The notes under the pieces were generated by a model. The model was not told where the DNA came from, did no database searches, and saw only the letters and a list, made by a program, of their open reading frames with translations. The translations under genes and the position numbers were made by a program. A DNA stretch of 64,000 nucleotides from NCBI GenBank assembly GCA_013216135.1, contig JABSOS010000004.1, positions 267,939 through 331,938 on the forward strand. Reading direction: 5' to 3'. The stretch's first letter is position 1. Each line of letters starts with the position of its first letter. Below are positions 37,297 through 45,831 of the stretch, piece after piece. Origin of the DNA: Candidatus Caenarcanales bacterium. GTDB taxonomy: Bacteria > Cyanobacteriota > Vampirovibrionia > LMEP-6097.

Positions 37297-37319
37297 TGCT
37301 AAAATCTTACTTTGCGTAA

Positions 37320-38051
37320 ATGTTTGATTCTCAAGATTTTTTCTATGTAGACTTTGAAACTACCGGGGTTGATCCGAAAAGTGATCGAATTGTTCAGATT
37401 GGGGCGATTTTACCGGATGGTTCAGAAATGGATGTTCTAGTGAATCCACAGTGTGATATTCCAGCTGAATCTACAGAATGTCACGGCATTACCAATGAAA
37501 TGGTTAAAGATGCACCTATTTTTAGTGAATATGCTGAAAAATTACTAAAAATTCTTGGGCAAACGAAGTATTTTGTCGCATATAACTATGTTTTTGACTT
37601 CCAATTCCTGCAATATGAACTTTACAGAGCCACAGGACATATTATTAGTGAATCTGACTATGTTTTTGTTGATCCATACTTGATTTTTAAAAAGGCCTTC
37701 CCGCATACCCTTGCAAATGCATACAGGTTCTACTATAAAAAGAATTTTGAAGGGAATCACACCGCAATTCATGATATTAGAGCCACGAAAGATGTGCTTC
37801 TTGCGCAAGCAGAAAATCATGGAGAATTGTTTGAACATGGACTAGATGGACTTGAAAAAGACATAATAGGTACAAGAAAAGCTATTTTAGGTAAATGGTT
37901 TAACTCAGAAGATGGAAAAATTATCTTCGCGCAAGGTAAATTTAAGAGTAAAGTTGTCTCCGCTGAACATCGCTCATACCTTGACTGGATCTATGGTTTA
38001 GAGGATATTACCCTGTCTGAAAGAGTCTTTATCAAAAACTTTAGTAAATGA
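37320..38051 (+). CDS. DnaQ-like 3'-5' exonuclease (DEDDh)
   Basis: Exonuclease-fold protein with motif I YVDFETTGVDP (D/E at about 11-13), motif II VAYNYVFDFQFL and motif III HTAIHDIRATKDVL, which gives the DEDDh set. Residues beyond about 180 form a short extra C-terminal region with a motif GKWFNSEDGKIIFAQGKFK. It may be an epsilon-like proofreading subunit or a stand-alone nuclease. TGC-TAAAAT lies 14 bases upstream of the ATG, so it has its own promoter despite following ubiX by 23 bp. Confidence 0.88.
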   Translation: MFDSQDFFYVDFETTGVDPKSDRIVQIGAILPDGSEMDVLVNPQCDIPAESTECHGITNEMVKDAPIFSEYAEKLLKILGQTKYFVAYNYVFDFQFLQYELYRATGHIISESDYVFVDPYLIFKKAFPHTLANAYRFYYKKNFEGNHTAIHDIRATKDVLLAQAENHGELFEHGLDGLEKDIIGTRKAILGKWFNSEDGKIIFAQGKFKSKVVSAEHRSYLDWIYGLEDITLSERVFIKNFSK

Positions 38052-38129
38052 TCTGAATTTTCTATAGGTATTACCTGTCAAAAAATCTCCCATTATCAAC
38101 TTATATATTGCAGATAAGGTGAAAATATT

Positions 38130-38681
38130 ATGGTGATGAATACAGAGATTAAAAATACAATAGAAACAAAATTTGTTAGAGAAACAGCAATTATTAACAA
38201 GTCAGTAATCAAAGATGATGAAGGACAAGAGTTAGGATTTGGGTATTCAGTTAGAGGGAATAAAATTGTACTTACTCAAGATTCGAAAGGAATTGCGGTT
38301 TCAATTGAATACTTAGCAGACGGCACGAAGATCTATCACATGGAAGAAGATAGTAAAGGGCTTCCTGCAATGCACGAGTTTAAACCAGATGGGTCAGAGT
38401 TTATTTATTTATTCGATGCAAATGTTAAGCTTGAGAAAATGGTTAACATCAAAGAAAATGGAGACAAAGTTACTTTCTGGTTCTCACCAGATGGAAAACA
38501 AATCATCAGTCAAGAGCAAAGACAAAAAGGTGGCATAGTCTTCAAAGCAATTTCAGATTTAGAAGAAGCTACAATTTGGTTAAAGAATGATGGAGATACA
38601 ATTTCATCAGGAGCAGATGCTTTAATCGAACACTTACAATCGGTCTTTGCCAAATACCTCGACGGCATGAAAGTAGCTTAG
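38130..38681 (+). CDS. Hypothetical beta-rich protein (about 183 aa)
   Basis: No family recognised. Residues about 25-150 consist of short beta hairpins with repeated D-G turns (VSIEYLADGTKIYHMEED, HEFKPDGSEFIYLFD, VTFWFSPDGKQIIS), resembling repetitive beta-sheet surface proteins. A helical C-terminus follows. No signal peptide. Start at ATG 38130 or ATG 38136. It is followed at once by a palindromic intergenic element. Confidence 0.65.
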   Translation: MVMNTEIKNTIETKFVRETAIINKSVIKDDEGQELGFGYSVRGNKIVLTQDSKGIAVSIEYLADGTKIYHMEEDSKGLPAMHEFKPDGSEFIYLFDANVKLEKMVNIKENGDKVTFWFSPDGKQIISQEQRQKGGIVFKAISDLEEATIWLKNDGDTISSGADALIEHLQSVFAKYLDGMKVA

Positions 38682-38682
38682 G

Positions 38683-38798
38683 AAGCTGTTTATGACTTCA
38701 ACTTCTGCGTTTTCGTTGTCGTCAAAATGCTCATGTAATTCCATTACACTGCGCTTTTTCCTTCGCCTCAGCCTTGAATTTGAAGCCCTAAACAGCTT
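38683..38798. repeat. 116-bp palindromic MITE-like element
   Basis: The arms AAGCTGTTTA (38683-38692) and TAAACAGCTT (38789-38798) are perfect inverted repeats, and the pairing continues imperfectly inwards (CTTCAA/TTGAA). The centre holds TGTAAT-TCC-ATTACA (38734-38748), flanked by AAAATGC/GCGCTTTT. The whole unit could fold into one long hairpin. G/C content is locally higher than the surroundings. It begins two bases after a stop codon and encodes nothing, typical of a small non-autonomous or REP-type intergenic repeat. Confidence 0.7.
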
Positions 38799-38842
38799 TC
38801 TTCTTTACAGAGGTAAGTGAAGACATTAATTTATGGCTTTCT

Positions 38843-39487
38843 TTAAACTAAGGCTTCTTCAAGCAGACTTGCTAAAATACCGTTGATAAATTTAATAGAT
38901 TCATCATTTGAGTATTTAGCTGCGATTTTTAGAAATTCAGACATCGCAACTTCTTTATCAACAGGAAAATGTTTCATCTCAATAATGGTCATCGCTAAGA
39001 TGACCTTATCTACTTTACGGATGCGTGAGACATCCCATTTTTTAGAGACTTTAGCGATAATTCCTTCTGCTTCGTCTTTATGATCAAAGTATTTAGAAAT
39101 TAATTCAATACAAAAAGATTTAGTTTTTTCGTCTTTATAGTGCCAGAAAAGTTCTGGAATCTGAACAGATTCATCTATTAAATTAATAGCTTCATAGCAT
39201 TTATTGATTTCTTCAAGAAATTCCTCAGTGTTAGGAAGAGGAACTGGTCCTGGTTCAACATTTTTTTCGTTATCAGGGTGATTAACTTTATATTCCATAA
39301 TCTTTCTTTCTACTTGTAGTAAGAAGGATTCAGCGGATTTTATATTATCTTCGCAATTATCTCTAAGCGTTCTTAGACTTGAGAGGCAGAGTGCGTCAAA
39401 ATCGGTTTCGGCGAGCTTAAGCTCTTTTTTAGGTAACTGAAAGCACGCTAAAAATGCAATTTCACGTGCTGCGGATCTTTTTTCCAT
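38843..39487 (-). CDS. nusB: Transcription antitermination factor NusB (long form)
   Basis: Binds boxA RNA with NusE in rRNA antitermination. The start MEKRSAAREIAFLACFQL and the C-terminal half (VSKKWDVSRIRKVDKVILAMTIIEMKHFPVDKEVAMSEFLKIAAKYSNDES...FINGILASLLEE) are NusB. About 60-70 extra residues sit between helices, giving 214 aa against about 140. The open frame continues 57 codons upstream but is hydrophobic and crosses a promoter: TGC-TATTAT ends 11 bases before the ATG at 39487. That ATG is therefore the start. Confidence 0.9.
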   Translation of the reverse strand: MEKRSAAREIAFLACFQLPKKELKLAETDFDALCLSSLRTLRDNCEDNIKSAESFLLQVERKIMEYKVNHPDNEKNVEPGPVPLPNTEEFLEEINKCYEAINLIDESVQIPELFWHYKDEKTKSFCIELISKYFDHKDEAEGIIAKVSKKWDVSRIRKVDKVILAMTIIEMKHFPVDKEVAMSEFLKIAAKYSNDESIKFINGILASLLEEALV

Positions 39488-39498
39488 TGCGAACAAGT

Positions 39499-39507
39499 AT
39501 AATAGCA
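39499..39507 (-). promoter_or_regulatory. Extended -10 promoter of nusB
   Basis: TGC-TATTAT on the minus strand ends 11 bases before the nusB ATG (39487). It fits the recurrent TGC-TANNNT pattern of this window and predicts a 4-5 nt leader. Confidence 0.55.
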
Positions 39508-39565
39508 GAATTCCTGAAAAAAACTCAAAAAGATCTAGATTATTTAACCTATTTTTAAATAAGTA

Positions 39566-39596
39566 TTGACAAAGTTGGGGTTTATTAGGGTATAAT
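39566..39596 (+). promoter_or_regulatory. Putative promoter of rpoD
   Basis: TTGACA (39566-39571) and TATAAT (39591-39596) are both perfect consensus but are separated by 19 bp, longer than the ideal 17. It points towards rpoD (ATG 39756), leaving a leader of about 155 nt, unlike the short leaders elsewhere in the window. Confidence 0.6.
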
Positions 39597-39755
39597 AAAT
39601 ATTCCAAACTAAATAGGAACAAAATTGAATAAAAACAGACTTTGTATATAGTGGTCATTTAAGAACCAAATAGCAAACTTGCAAAACTGTCAAAAATCGA
39701 CAACATTCTACTTTGTAAAATAGTAATACATATAATCCAAGGAGATATTTAATTT

Positions 39756-40808
39756 ATGCCTAGAAAAAAAAGAGACATGTCCGAATCAATGGAAAACAAC
39801 GACATGATGAACTACGAAGATTCTATGGAGTCTGATAGTTTTGATGATCCTGTTGGTTTAACTGATATCAGTTCAGATTCACTTGAAAGTGGAGTTATTT
39901 CTTCTGCTGCTAGTAGAAAAAATAATGATAATGGTGATGGCTCAGACGAAAACTTAGAGTCTGTTTCACCTCTTTCAGATGACTCTGTGAAAATGTACTT
40001 ACGTGAAATCGGTCGTGTACCTTTATTAAATGCTAAGCAAGAAATTGAGTTAGCGAGAAGAATTAAAGAAGGTGATATCGACGCTAAAAGAAAATTAGTT
40101 AGACATAACCTACGTTTAGTTGTTTCTATCGCTAAGAAATACATAAATAGAGGTCTTCCTTTCTTAGATCTTATCCAAGAAGGAAACTTAGGTTTAATCC
40201 GTGCTGCTGAAAAGTTTGACCCAGAGAGAGGATATAAGTTCAGTACTTATGCTACTTGGTGGGTAAGACAAGGTATCACGAGATCATTATCTGACAAGTC
40301 TAGAACTATTAGAGTTCCAGTTCACATGGTTGAAACTATTAATAAGTTCAAAAAAGTTGCTAGACGTTTAGGCCAGCTCTTCGATAGAAGACCTACTGAA
40401 GAAGAACTTGCTGAAGTAATGGAAGTATCCACGCAGAAGATTAAAGAAATTGTAGCTGCGATGAGAACTCCTGTTTCTTTAGAAGCGCCTATTAATAATG
40501 AAGAAGATGGTAAATTAGAAGACTTTATCGCTGATTCTTCTGATAATGTTCACCCAGAAATGGCTGCTACTGATCAATTACTTTCAAGTGATATTTTAAA
40601 AGTGCTTGAAACATTAACTCCGAAAGAGAAAGCTGTAGTGCAGTTAAGATTTGGAATTGACTCTGGTCAAGAAAGAACTTTAGAAGAAGTTGGTAGACTT
40701 CTAGGTATCACTAGAGAAAGAGTTAGACAACTTGAATTTAGAGCTCTGAAGAAATTAAGACATCCAGAAAGAGCTGTTAAATTAAGAGACTATTTAGCTG
40801 TTTCATAA
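39756..40808 (+). CDS. rpoD: Primary RNA polymerase sigma-70 factor
   Basis: Group 1-type sigma factor of 350 aa. An acidic, Ser/Asp-rich N-terminus replaces a long region 1.1. Region 1.2 ([26 protein letters not shown]) and region 2 ([57 protein letters not shown] core) are intact. Region 3 and region 4 ([24 protein letters not shown]) follow. AAGGAG lies ahead of the ATG. It recognises -35/-10 promoters like those listed here. A strong terminator follows, so the unit is monocistronic. Confidence 0.96.
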   Translation: MPRKKRDMSESMENNDMMNYEDSMESDSFDDPVGLTDISSDSLESGVISSAASRKNNDNGDGSDENLESVSPLSDDSVKMYLREIGRVPLLNAKQEIELARRIKEGDIDAKRKLVRHNLRLVVSIAKKYINRGLPFLDLIQEGNLGLIRAAEKFDPERGYKFSTYATWWVRQGITRSLSDKSRTIRVPVHMVETINKFKKVARRLGQLFDRRPTEEELAEVMEVSTQKIKEIVAAMRTPVSLEAPINNEEDGKLEDFIADSSDNVHPEMAATDQLLSSDILKVLETLTPKEKAVVQLRFGIDSGQERTLEEVGRLLGITRERVRQLEFRALKKLRHPERAVKLRDYLAVS

Positions 40809-40832
40809 TATCTCATAAATATATTTAACTTT

Positions 40833-40866
40833 AATAGCCTCCACTTAGTGGAGGCTATTTTTTTGC
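40833..40866 (+). terminator. Rho-independent terminator of rpoD
   Basis: AATAGCCTCCAC and GTGGAGGCTATT form a perfect 12-bp stem with a TTA loop, followed by a T run. It lies 24 bp after the rpoD stop. Confidence 0.93.
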
Positions 40867-40876
40867 TTGCTATGTT

Positions 40877-41710
40877 ATGTTTGAAGTGATGAAGCTCAAT
40901 GATGTGTTCAAAACTGCAACTGATTATATACCGACAAAATCTGAAAAATCACATCCAAAAGAAAGGCAAAAGAGGTTATCTCGGAAAGTAGATCGCTTTT
41001 CTAAGCGAAAGATGCAACAGAAAATGGTTCAATTCCTTATTGAACAAGAGAAAATTAAAGAAAAAGATAGGATTAAAGAAAGAGTCGCATCATTTAAAGA
41101 GCAATTTCGTTCATTAAGTCCTGAAAAAAAAGTAAAAGCCTTAAAAACAGTATTGTTTGATTCAGTTGAAGCATTAGAAAAGCTAGCTAATGATAGTAAG
41201 ACTCGAGAATTTTTAAAGCGAAGTTATTTGCAGCACTTAAAGCCCATAATCAGTGATTTAAGCATAAATAATTTTTTGATTGATAACTTTGATGCTATTT
41301 CAAGTGTGAATTTAAACCCTTATGAAAAAATGATTATAGATGAGATGAAAACAAATTTTAATTCTTCCATTTTATTAGATAAGGAGAAATTAGTAATAGC
41401 TCATGATTTTTTTCAAGCGATAGATAATGATTTGAAATCTCTCTTTTATATTAATGAGTCTGATTCATATATGATAGCTGAACCATATATAAGTCTTGTG
41501 AAGCAAATTAAAACTAAGATGTTTGAAAATATTGTAAGTACTATAGAAAATAATATATCTAAAATCAAAGATAATCATTTAAGAGATTATATTATGGAGA
41601 ATTCTGGACAAGAACAAAGTAGCTTTTTCTATAAATTCGATGAAGGTGAAAAAGAGAGCCTCATTAAGGAAATTGATGACTTGAAAGAGAGTATTTTTAA
41701 ATACCTGTGA
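40877..41710 (+). CDS. Hypothetical helical protein (277 aa)
   Basis: Unrecognised, strongly basic at the N-terminus (residues about 20-75, Lys/Arg/Gln-rich coiled coil: KRLSRKVDRFSKRKMQQKM), then helical throughout. No membrane segment or signal peptide. TGC-TATGTT, a -10-like sequence, touches the ATG at 40877, so translation may really begin at the ATG at 40889. The next gene begins 55 bp later and is also of unknown role. Confidence 0.6.
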   Translation: MFEVMKLNDVFKTATDYIPTKSEKSHPKERQKRLSRKVDRFSKRKMQQKMVQFLIEQEKIKEKDRIKERVASFKEQFRSLSPEKKVKALKTVLFDSVEALEKLANDSKTREFLKRSYLQHLKPIISDLSINNFLIDNFDAISSVNLNPYEKMIIDEMKTNFNSSILLDKEKLVIAHDFFQAIDNDLKSLFYINESDSYMIAEPYISLVKQIKTKMFENIVSTIENNISKIKDNHLRDYIMENSGQEQSSFFYKFDEGEKESLIKEIDDLKESIFKYL

Positions 41711-41765
41711 TTTATTTAAGGAAGTTTACAAAATCTAGTCTCAGTTCAAATATGGTATTATCTTG

Positions 41766-43808
41766 ATGGTGGAAGGTGATACAGTTAATTCCTGTGATTT
41801 ATTTTCCTATGGTTTCTTTAAAACTAGTGAAAAGAATATATTTGGAGGAGGAAATAAAACAAATAATTATGTTTTACTACAAGAGGCGCAGCAAGATCTT
41901 TTAAAGCAAGCAGATAATACGAAAATACATGACCAAGCAACTATTAATCCAGAATTAACCTATGACAAGTTATTGAGACAAAAATATGCTGAATTTTTAA
42001 TATTTTTTGTTTCTGAAGATTTATTAATTGCAAGAAAAGACCAAGAGGAAGAAAGTTTAAAGTTACTTGCTACTTACGGTGACTCATTTAATGCCTTTAA
42101 AACCATGTTTCTTGAAAGAAAGAGCGAGGTTTTGTTACAAAACAATACTTTGAATTATAATAGTGGAGACGTTTTGAGATTTTTGTGTTTAAGTGAGGAT
42201 AAGGAACTTAAAGCAAAAACCATGAAAAAATTCATGATGGAATTTTTACATATAAGGAAAATTAAAACCTTGGGAACTAACCTTGAATATTCCAAGACTC
42301 TTCAAGATGAATTCATAAAAGCAATGTGTTTAAAGTTTAAATTTGAGGAGTTTAATAAATTTTCAGACGATTATAGTAAATTAATCACAATTTTGGATGA
42401 AATGAATTTACCTTCTGATGGAAATCTTCATTCTGAGTTTCCTAAATTTATAAATCAAGTTTTTCTGAATGATTCCATTAGTAATGAATTTAAAGAACGG
42501 ATTGCACATAGAGCTAATGATAGTTGGGACTTAAAGTATGAATTGAAGAACTATTTTAAAGATCCAAAAATAATGAAACTAGATATTCAACAGCTAATCT
42601 TAGACATGCAAGATAGAAAATCTGATTTTAGGAGTAATACTTCTGAAAGAATGAAGCATTTAAAAGATTATTTAAAGACTAGACCTGATATGAAAATAAG
42701 CTTTAAAGAATTTATGAATGAATCATTATTTGGTTCACACGGCTACTATTCTGAAAATGATATGACTTCTAGTGAAAATAAATTAATTGGAACAGGAGGT
42801 TTAAATAAAGGAGATTTTTCAACTTTTACTTCAAGTCAACCTTTTTGTAAAATGGTTGCTCAAGAGTATTTTGCATTTAAACAAAAAAATCCTAATAGTG
42901 TATTAGTTTTAGGCTCTGATGGAGTAGGTAGTTTAAGAAACAATTTGCAAAAATTAGGTGTTGAGCCTAATGAAATTTTTACTATTGATATTTCACCCAC
43001 TCTCTTAAAAGAACAAATGAAACTAAGTCAGAGTTTCGGAGGTGAAAACCCTGAAGGGAATTTTATCGAGGGTAGTGCTTTTGATAAAGCAAGTTTTGAT
43101 AAAATTCGACAGCAATTTTCAGTAGATAATGAGCCAGCTATTTTCATTATGGCAAATGAGCTTATGGATGTTCAGCCTATGAATTACTTTACATTAAAAG
43201 TAAATGATGATAATAGTTTTCAAGTTAAGGAATTGTATATTAGACTGGATAAAAATGATCAAATTATCTCTGAGTTTATAGATATTGATTTAAGCGAAAA
43301 TCTTAAGGTGAAAGATTTTTTTGAATCAATGTTGAATACAGTGAATATAAAAGATTCAATGAAGAATAAAGAAATTCCACTTGCTCTAAACTTAGAGGAG
43401 GAAAATTTATGGAATAAATGGTTAGATTTAGATTTTGAAAAAATTAAAATTTTAAATATCGACTATGCTAAAAAATTTGAAAATATGATGACTGCTGGAA
43501 ATGAAATTCGATTCTTTCCGTCTTTCATTTCTGATGTTAAGGATATCAAAAAGATTCATGAAGCGTTTGAGGCTTTGGACATAACTGCTGATATTAATAT
43601 TGATGCTTTTTGGAGTGCATTAAAAAATCATCCCTTAGCTTACAAAGGAGATGTGAAATTACAATTAGACATGGTGCTTGAAGCTCAGCAAAATAGTAGG
43701 GATATTGATATAAGTCCAATAGCAAACGATGAGAGCTTTGAGGCTATGATGAAGAGGTATAGTTTTAATGGTGATTCATTTTGGGCAATGATTGCAGAAA
43801 AAAAATAA
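41766..43808 (+). CDS. Large protein with a MidA/NDUFAF7-like methyltransferase domain
   Basis: The N-terminal 300 residues are helical and unrecognised. From about residue 309 the order of motifs follows MidA (DUF185) SAM-dependent methyltransferases: ISFKEFMNESLFGSHGYYSE, then GDFSTFTSSQPFCKMVAQE, then a glycine motif VLVLGSDGVGSL, then IMANELMDVQPMNYFTLK, matching the family NE(L/V)xDALPV segment. The SAM motif is atypical, so activity is uncertain. The frame opens at TTG 41763; ATG 41766 lies four bases after TATTAT, so GTG 41769 is also possible. The AlkA-like gene follows five bases after. Confidence 0.6.
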   Translation: MVEGDTVNSCDLFSYGFFKTSEKNIFGGGNKTNNYVLLQEAQQDLLKQADNTKIHDQATINPELTYDKLLRQKYAEFLIFFVSEDLLIARKDQEEESLKLLATYGDSFNAFKTMFLERKSEVLLQNNTLNYNSGDVLRFLCLSEDKELKAKTMKKFMMEFLHIRKIKTLGTNLEYSKTLQDEFIKAMCLKFKFEEFNKFSDDYSKLITILDEMNLPSDGNLHSEFPKFINQVFLNDSISNEFKERIAHRANDSWDLKYELKNYFKDPKIMKLDIQQLILDMQDRKSDFRSNTSERMKHLKDYLKTRPDMKISFKEFMNESLFGSHGYYSENDMTSSENKLIGTGGLNKGDFSTFTSSQPFCKMVAQEYFAFKQKNPNSVLVLGSDGVGSLRNNLQKLGVEPNEIFTIDISPTLLKEQMKLSQSFGGENPEGNFIEGSAFDKASFDKIRQQFSVDNEPAIFIMANELMDVQPMNYFTLKVNDDNSFQVKELYIRLDKNDQIISEFIDIDLSENLKVKDFFESMLNTVNIKDSMKNKEIPLALNLEEENLWNKWLDLDFEKIKILNIDYAKKFENMMTAGNEIRFFPSFISDVKDIKKIHEAFEALDITADINIDAFWSALKNHPLAYKGDVKLQLDMVLEAQQNSRDIDISPIANDESFEAMMKRYSFNGDSFWAMIAEKK

Positions 43809-43812
43809 ACTT

Positions 43813-44502
43813 ATGAAGAAAATTTATCCAGAATACTGGCAGGAAGCCAGTAATGAATTATCAAAAAGAGATATCACTCTTAAGAGTCTCATTAAAGAAT
43901 ATTCTGATACGAAACTACACTCTAACCAAGACCCTTTTGTAACTTTACTTAAGTCTATAGTTGGGCAACAGATTTCAGTTAAAGCTGCTGATAGTATTTG
44001 GGCTCGGCTTGAAGATAAATTAGGTAGTGATTTATTATTTAGTGATTTTTTGAATCCTTCTGAAGAAGCGCTTCGCGGGATAGGTTTTTCACGAATGAAA
44101 ATTCAGTATTCGATAAATATTGCGAATTATTTAAATAGTATTTTCCTAGCATCGGATTTATATAAACCTGAGAAAAAGCTTGCTAGAAAGTGTTTAGGGA
44201 ATTTACAGAGAGCTATTTTAAACAAATATTTTATGAGCTTAAATTCTAAGGAACTTAGAACAGAGTTACTTGCTATAAAAGGTGTCGGTGAGTGGACTTT
44301 AGAGATGTTTCAAATCTTTTATCTAATGGATGCTAATGTATTTCCAGTGAAAGATATAGGCTTGATTAACACTATTAAAAAACTTTATGGAATTAATGAT
44401 TTAGAAGAAATTAAAAAGCTTGCAAATAAGTGGGAGCCTTATCGAACAGTGGCGACTTGGTATATTTGGCGCAGTTTAGATGATGAGCCGGTGCAGTATT
44501 AA
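43813..44502 (+). CDS. AlkA-like DNA-3-methyladenine glycosylase
   Basis: HhH-GPD superfamily base-excision enzyme of 229 aa. DPFVTLLKSIVGQQISVKAADSIWARL matches the family's first helices. The helix-hairpin-helix is LLAIKGVGEWTLEMFQIF, and the catalytic Asp lies in NVFPVKDIGL. It lacks the C-terminal Cys cluster of Nth, consistent with the AlkA class. The frame can be extended to a TTG inside the previous gene, but the ATG five bases after that gene's stop is preferred. Co-transcribed with the MidA-like gene. Confidence 0.88.
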   Translation: MKKIYPEYWQEASNELSKRDITLKSLIKEYSDTKLHSNQDPFVTLLKSIVGQQISVKAADSIWARLEDKLGSDLLFSDFLNPSEEALRGIGFSRMKIQYSINIANYLNSIFLASDLYKPEKKLARKCLGNLQRAILNKYFMSLNSKELRTELLAIKGVGEWTLEMFQIFYLMDANVFPVKDIGLINTIKKLYGINDLEEIKKLANKWEPYRTVATWYIWRSLDDEPVQY

Positions 44503-44508
44503 ATTGTT

Positions 44509-44988
44509 TTAGAAGCTGATTTCTATTTTAGGTCTCTCAACGATTTGAATATCATTATTTAATGGATCTAAGTCATGATCGATGAAATCAAAGTATTTGA
44601 TCATACCATCTACTAGTAAAGAGATATTGATCGGTCTTTCAAGTGAACTAAAAGTTAGTAACTGATTAATCGCAGCACGATAGATTAATTTAGAACCTTC
44701 TAATTTTCCTTGGTTTATTAATTCAAGGGCAGCACAGGTTTTTAATAGTGATTGGTAGAAATACTTGCGATTGCAAGTTTCTGATTTTTGCCAAAGTTTA
44801 AAAATAGTTTTATAAGCTTTAGAGTAGTAAGCAGAGTTAAAGTCTTCTACTGCACCTCTAAAATCAATGTCAAAGATTTCTTGTCTAAATAAGTTTTTTA
44901 ATAGTAGAGTATCTACTGACTTCGAGCGGGTCTTAAGCATTAGCGGAGCTTCCTTTTTTTCTATTCTTTTTAACCAGCTTAAAATCAT
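44509..44988 (-). CDS. Hypothetical helical protein, possibly DUF309-like, behind Fur-box-like sites
   Basis: Helical protein with a region (RGAVEDFNSAYYSKAYKTIFKLWQKS...YQSLLKTCAALELINQGKLEGSKLIYRAAINQL) reminiscent of the DUF309 helical fold, but too weak to assert. The frame opens at TTG 45015, inside an inverted repeat, so the ATG at 44988 is preferred. Two copies of a TTGAGAANNNTTYTCAA palindrome (44999-45015, 45048-45064) precede it, suggesting repression by a Fur-like regulator. Convergent with the AlkA-like gene. Confidence 0.55.
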   Translation of the reverse strand: MILSWLKRIEKKEAPLMLKTRSKSVDTLLLKNLFRQEIFDIDFRGAVEDFNSAYYSKAYKTIFKLWQKSETCNRKYFYQSLLKTCAALELINQGKLEGSKLIYRAAINQLLTFSSLERPINISLLVDGMIKYFDFIDHDLDPLNNDIQIVERPKIEISF

Positions 44989-44998
44989 ATATGCATTT

Positions 44999-45015
44999 TT
45001 GAGAATTGTTCTCAA
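44999..45015. promoter_or_regulatory. Fur-box-like palindrome 1
   Basis: TTGAGAATTGTTCTCAA is a perfect 7-3-7 palindrome, close to GAGAATNATTCTC-type Fur operators. It lies 10 bases upstream of the ATG at 44988. Confidence 0.5.
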
Positions 45016-45047
45016 TTAATACATATACTAACATAATTTTCCACTTA

Positions 45048-45064
45048 TTGAGAATAATTTTCAA
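45048..45064. promoter_or_regulatory. Fur-box-like palindrome 2
   Basis: TTGAGAATAATTTTCAA has the same 7-3-7 plan as site 1 with one mismatch, and its flanks extend the symmetry (CTTA/TAAG). The two sites are 49 bp apart start to start. Confidence 0.5.
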
Positions 45065-45083
45065 TAAGCTGGGTGGATGATTT

Positions 45084-45683
45084 TTACAAGGAAAAGTTAA
45101 ACCTAGTTACAATAACGTGATTTAGCTCATCATCACTGAAAAATTGTTGGAGTAAATAAGTTAAAGTAACTTTTAATTTCTCAGAAATTTTTCTTTCAAG
45201 TCCTAGATTTATACGGTTTTGTTCTAAGTATTGTCCACCTAGAAAAGATTGAAAAATTTCATCAGCAAAAACTATTCTGGTTTTAGGATTTACTTTATAG
45301 CTAAGCCCGAAGCGGTTTCTTAGTCTAAGATCAAAATCTGTTTGGAACCTTTCCTCTAGTCTAATTCTTGAAGTAAAACTCCACCTTTTATTTAAATCCT
45401 TTTTATATAGAAACTGCTCAGCCAAACGATTTTCAACCCTATTACTATCATTAAAAATGCCATAGAAGTCATAGCCTAAAGATGATGTGAAATTATCATT
45501 GTGCTCATAGAAAATCTCATTCCTTAGAAGAAGCACGTCAAGTTCACTTAGATTACTTTTGAAACGTGGGCTGAAAGTTTCTCTTAAACTTAGTTTAGGG
45601 TGTATCTTATCGAGTTTGATTTTAGTACTGAAATAACTCCACTGTAATAATTCACTACTATTTTCTGCTTCAGCTGGGCTCAA
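45084..45683 (-). CDS. DUF2490-type outer-membrane beta-barrel protein, start region frameshifted
   Basis: About ten amphipathic strands alternating with turns (TSSLGYDFYG, WSFTSRIRLEERF, RNRFGLSYKVNPKTRIVFADEIF, INLGLERKISEKLKVTLTYLL) and a C-terminal aromatic end (VTRFNFSL) fit a DUF2490-type barrel. The frame as given starts at TTG 45683 after the point where a signal peptide should be. Continuing upstream in the same frame gives KLCLVLYLIFFSLSPAEA, a clear Sec signal, but no start codon. An ATG at 45721-45723 is out of frame by one base: deleting one G at 45720/45721 would give MKLCLVLYLIFFSLSPAEA. Hence a one-base insertion or a sequencing error. Confidence 0.7.
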   Translation of the reverse strand: MSPAEAENSSELLQWSYFSTKIKLDKIHPKLSLRETFSPRFKSNLSELDVLLLRNEIFYEHNDNFTSSLGYDFYGIFNDSNRVENRLAEQFLYKKDLNKRWSFTSRIRLEERFQTDFDLRLRNRFGLSYKVNPKTRIVFADEIFQSFLGGQYLEQNRINLGLERKISEKLKVTLTYLLQQFFSDDELNHVIVTRFNFSL

Positions 45684-45831
45684 GCTAAAAAATATTAAAT
45701 ATAAGACTAAGCATAGTTTCCATGATAAACATCGAAAAAATGCAAGTCAAAACCTAGGGTTTTTGGATGCAATATTAAATACCTTTAATGAAAAGTGTTT
45801 GAATATTATAGCTTGTTAATCTTTATCCTGC

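Noticed and set aside
38843-39658. A 271-aa version of NusB starting at 39658
   Set aside because: The extra hydrophobic N-terminus runs through the nusB -10 element and opposes the rpoD promoter. Homology begins at MEKRSAARE (39487).
45717-45752. A TTGACT-17 bp-TATCAT promoter on the minus strand
   Set aside because: Its -10 overlaps the presumed ATG of the beta-barrel gene, so a functional promoter there would remove the start codon. Probably coincidental.
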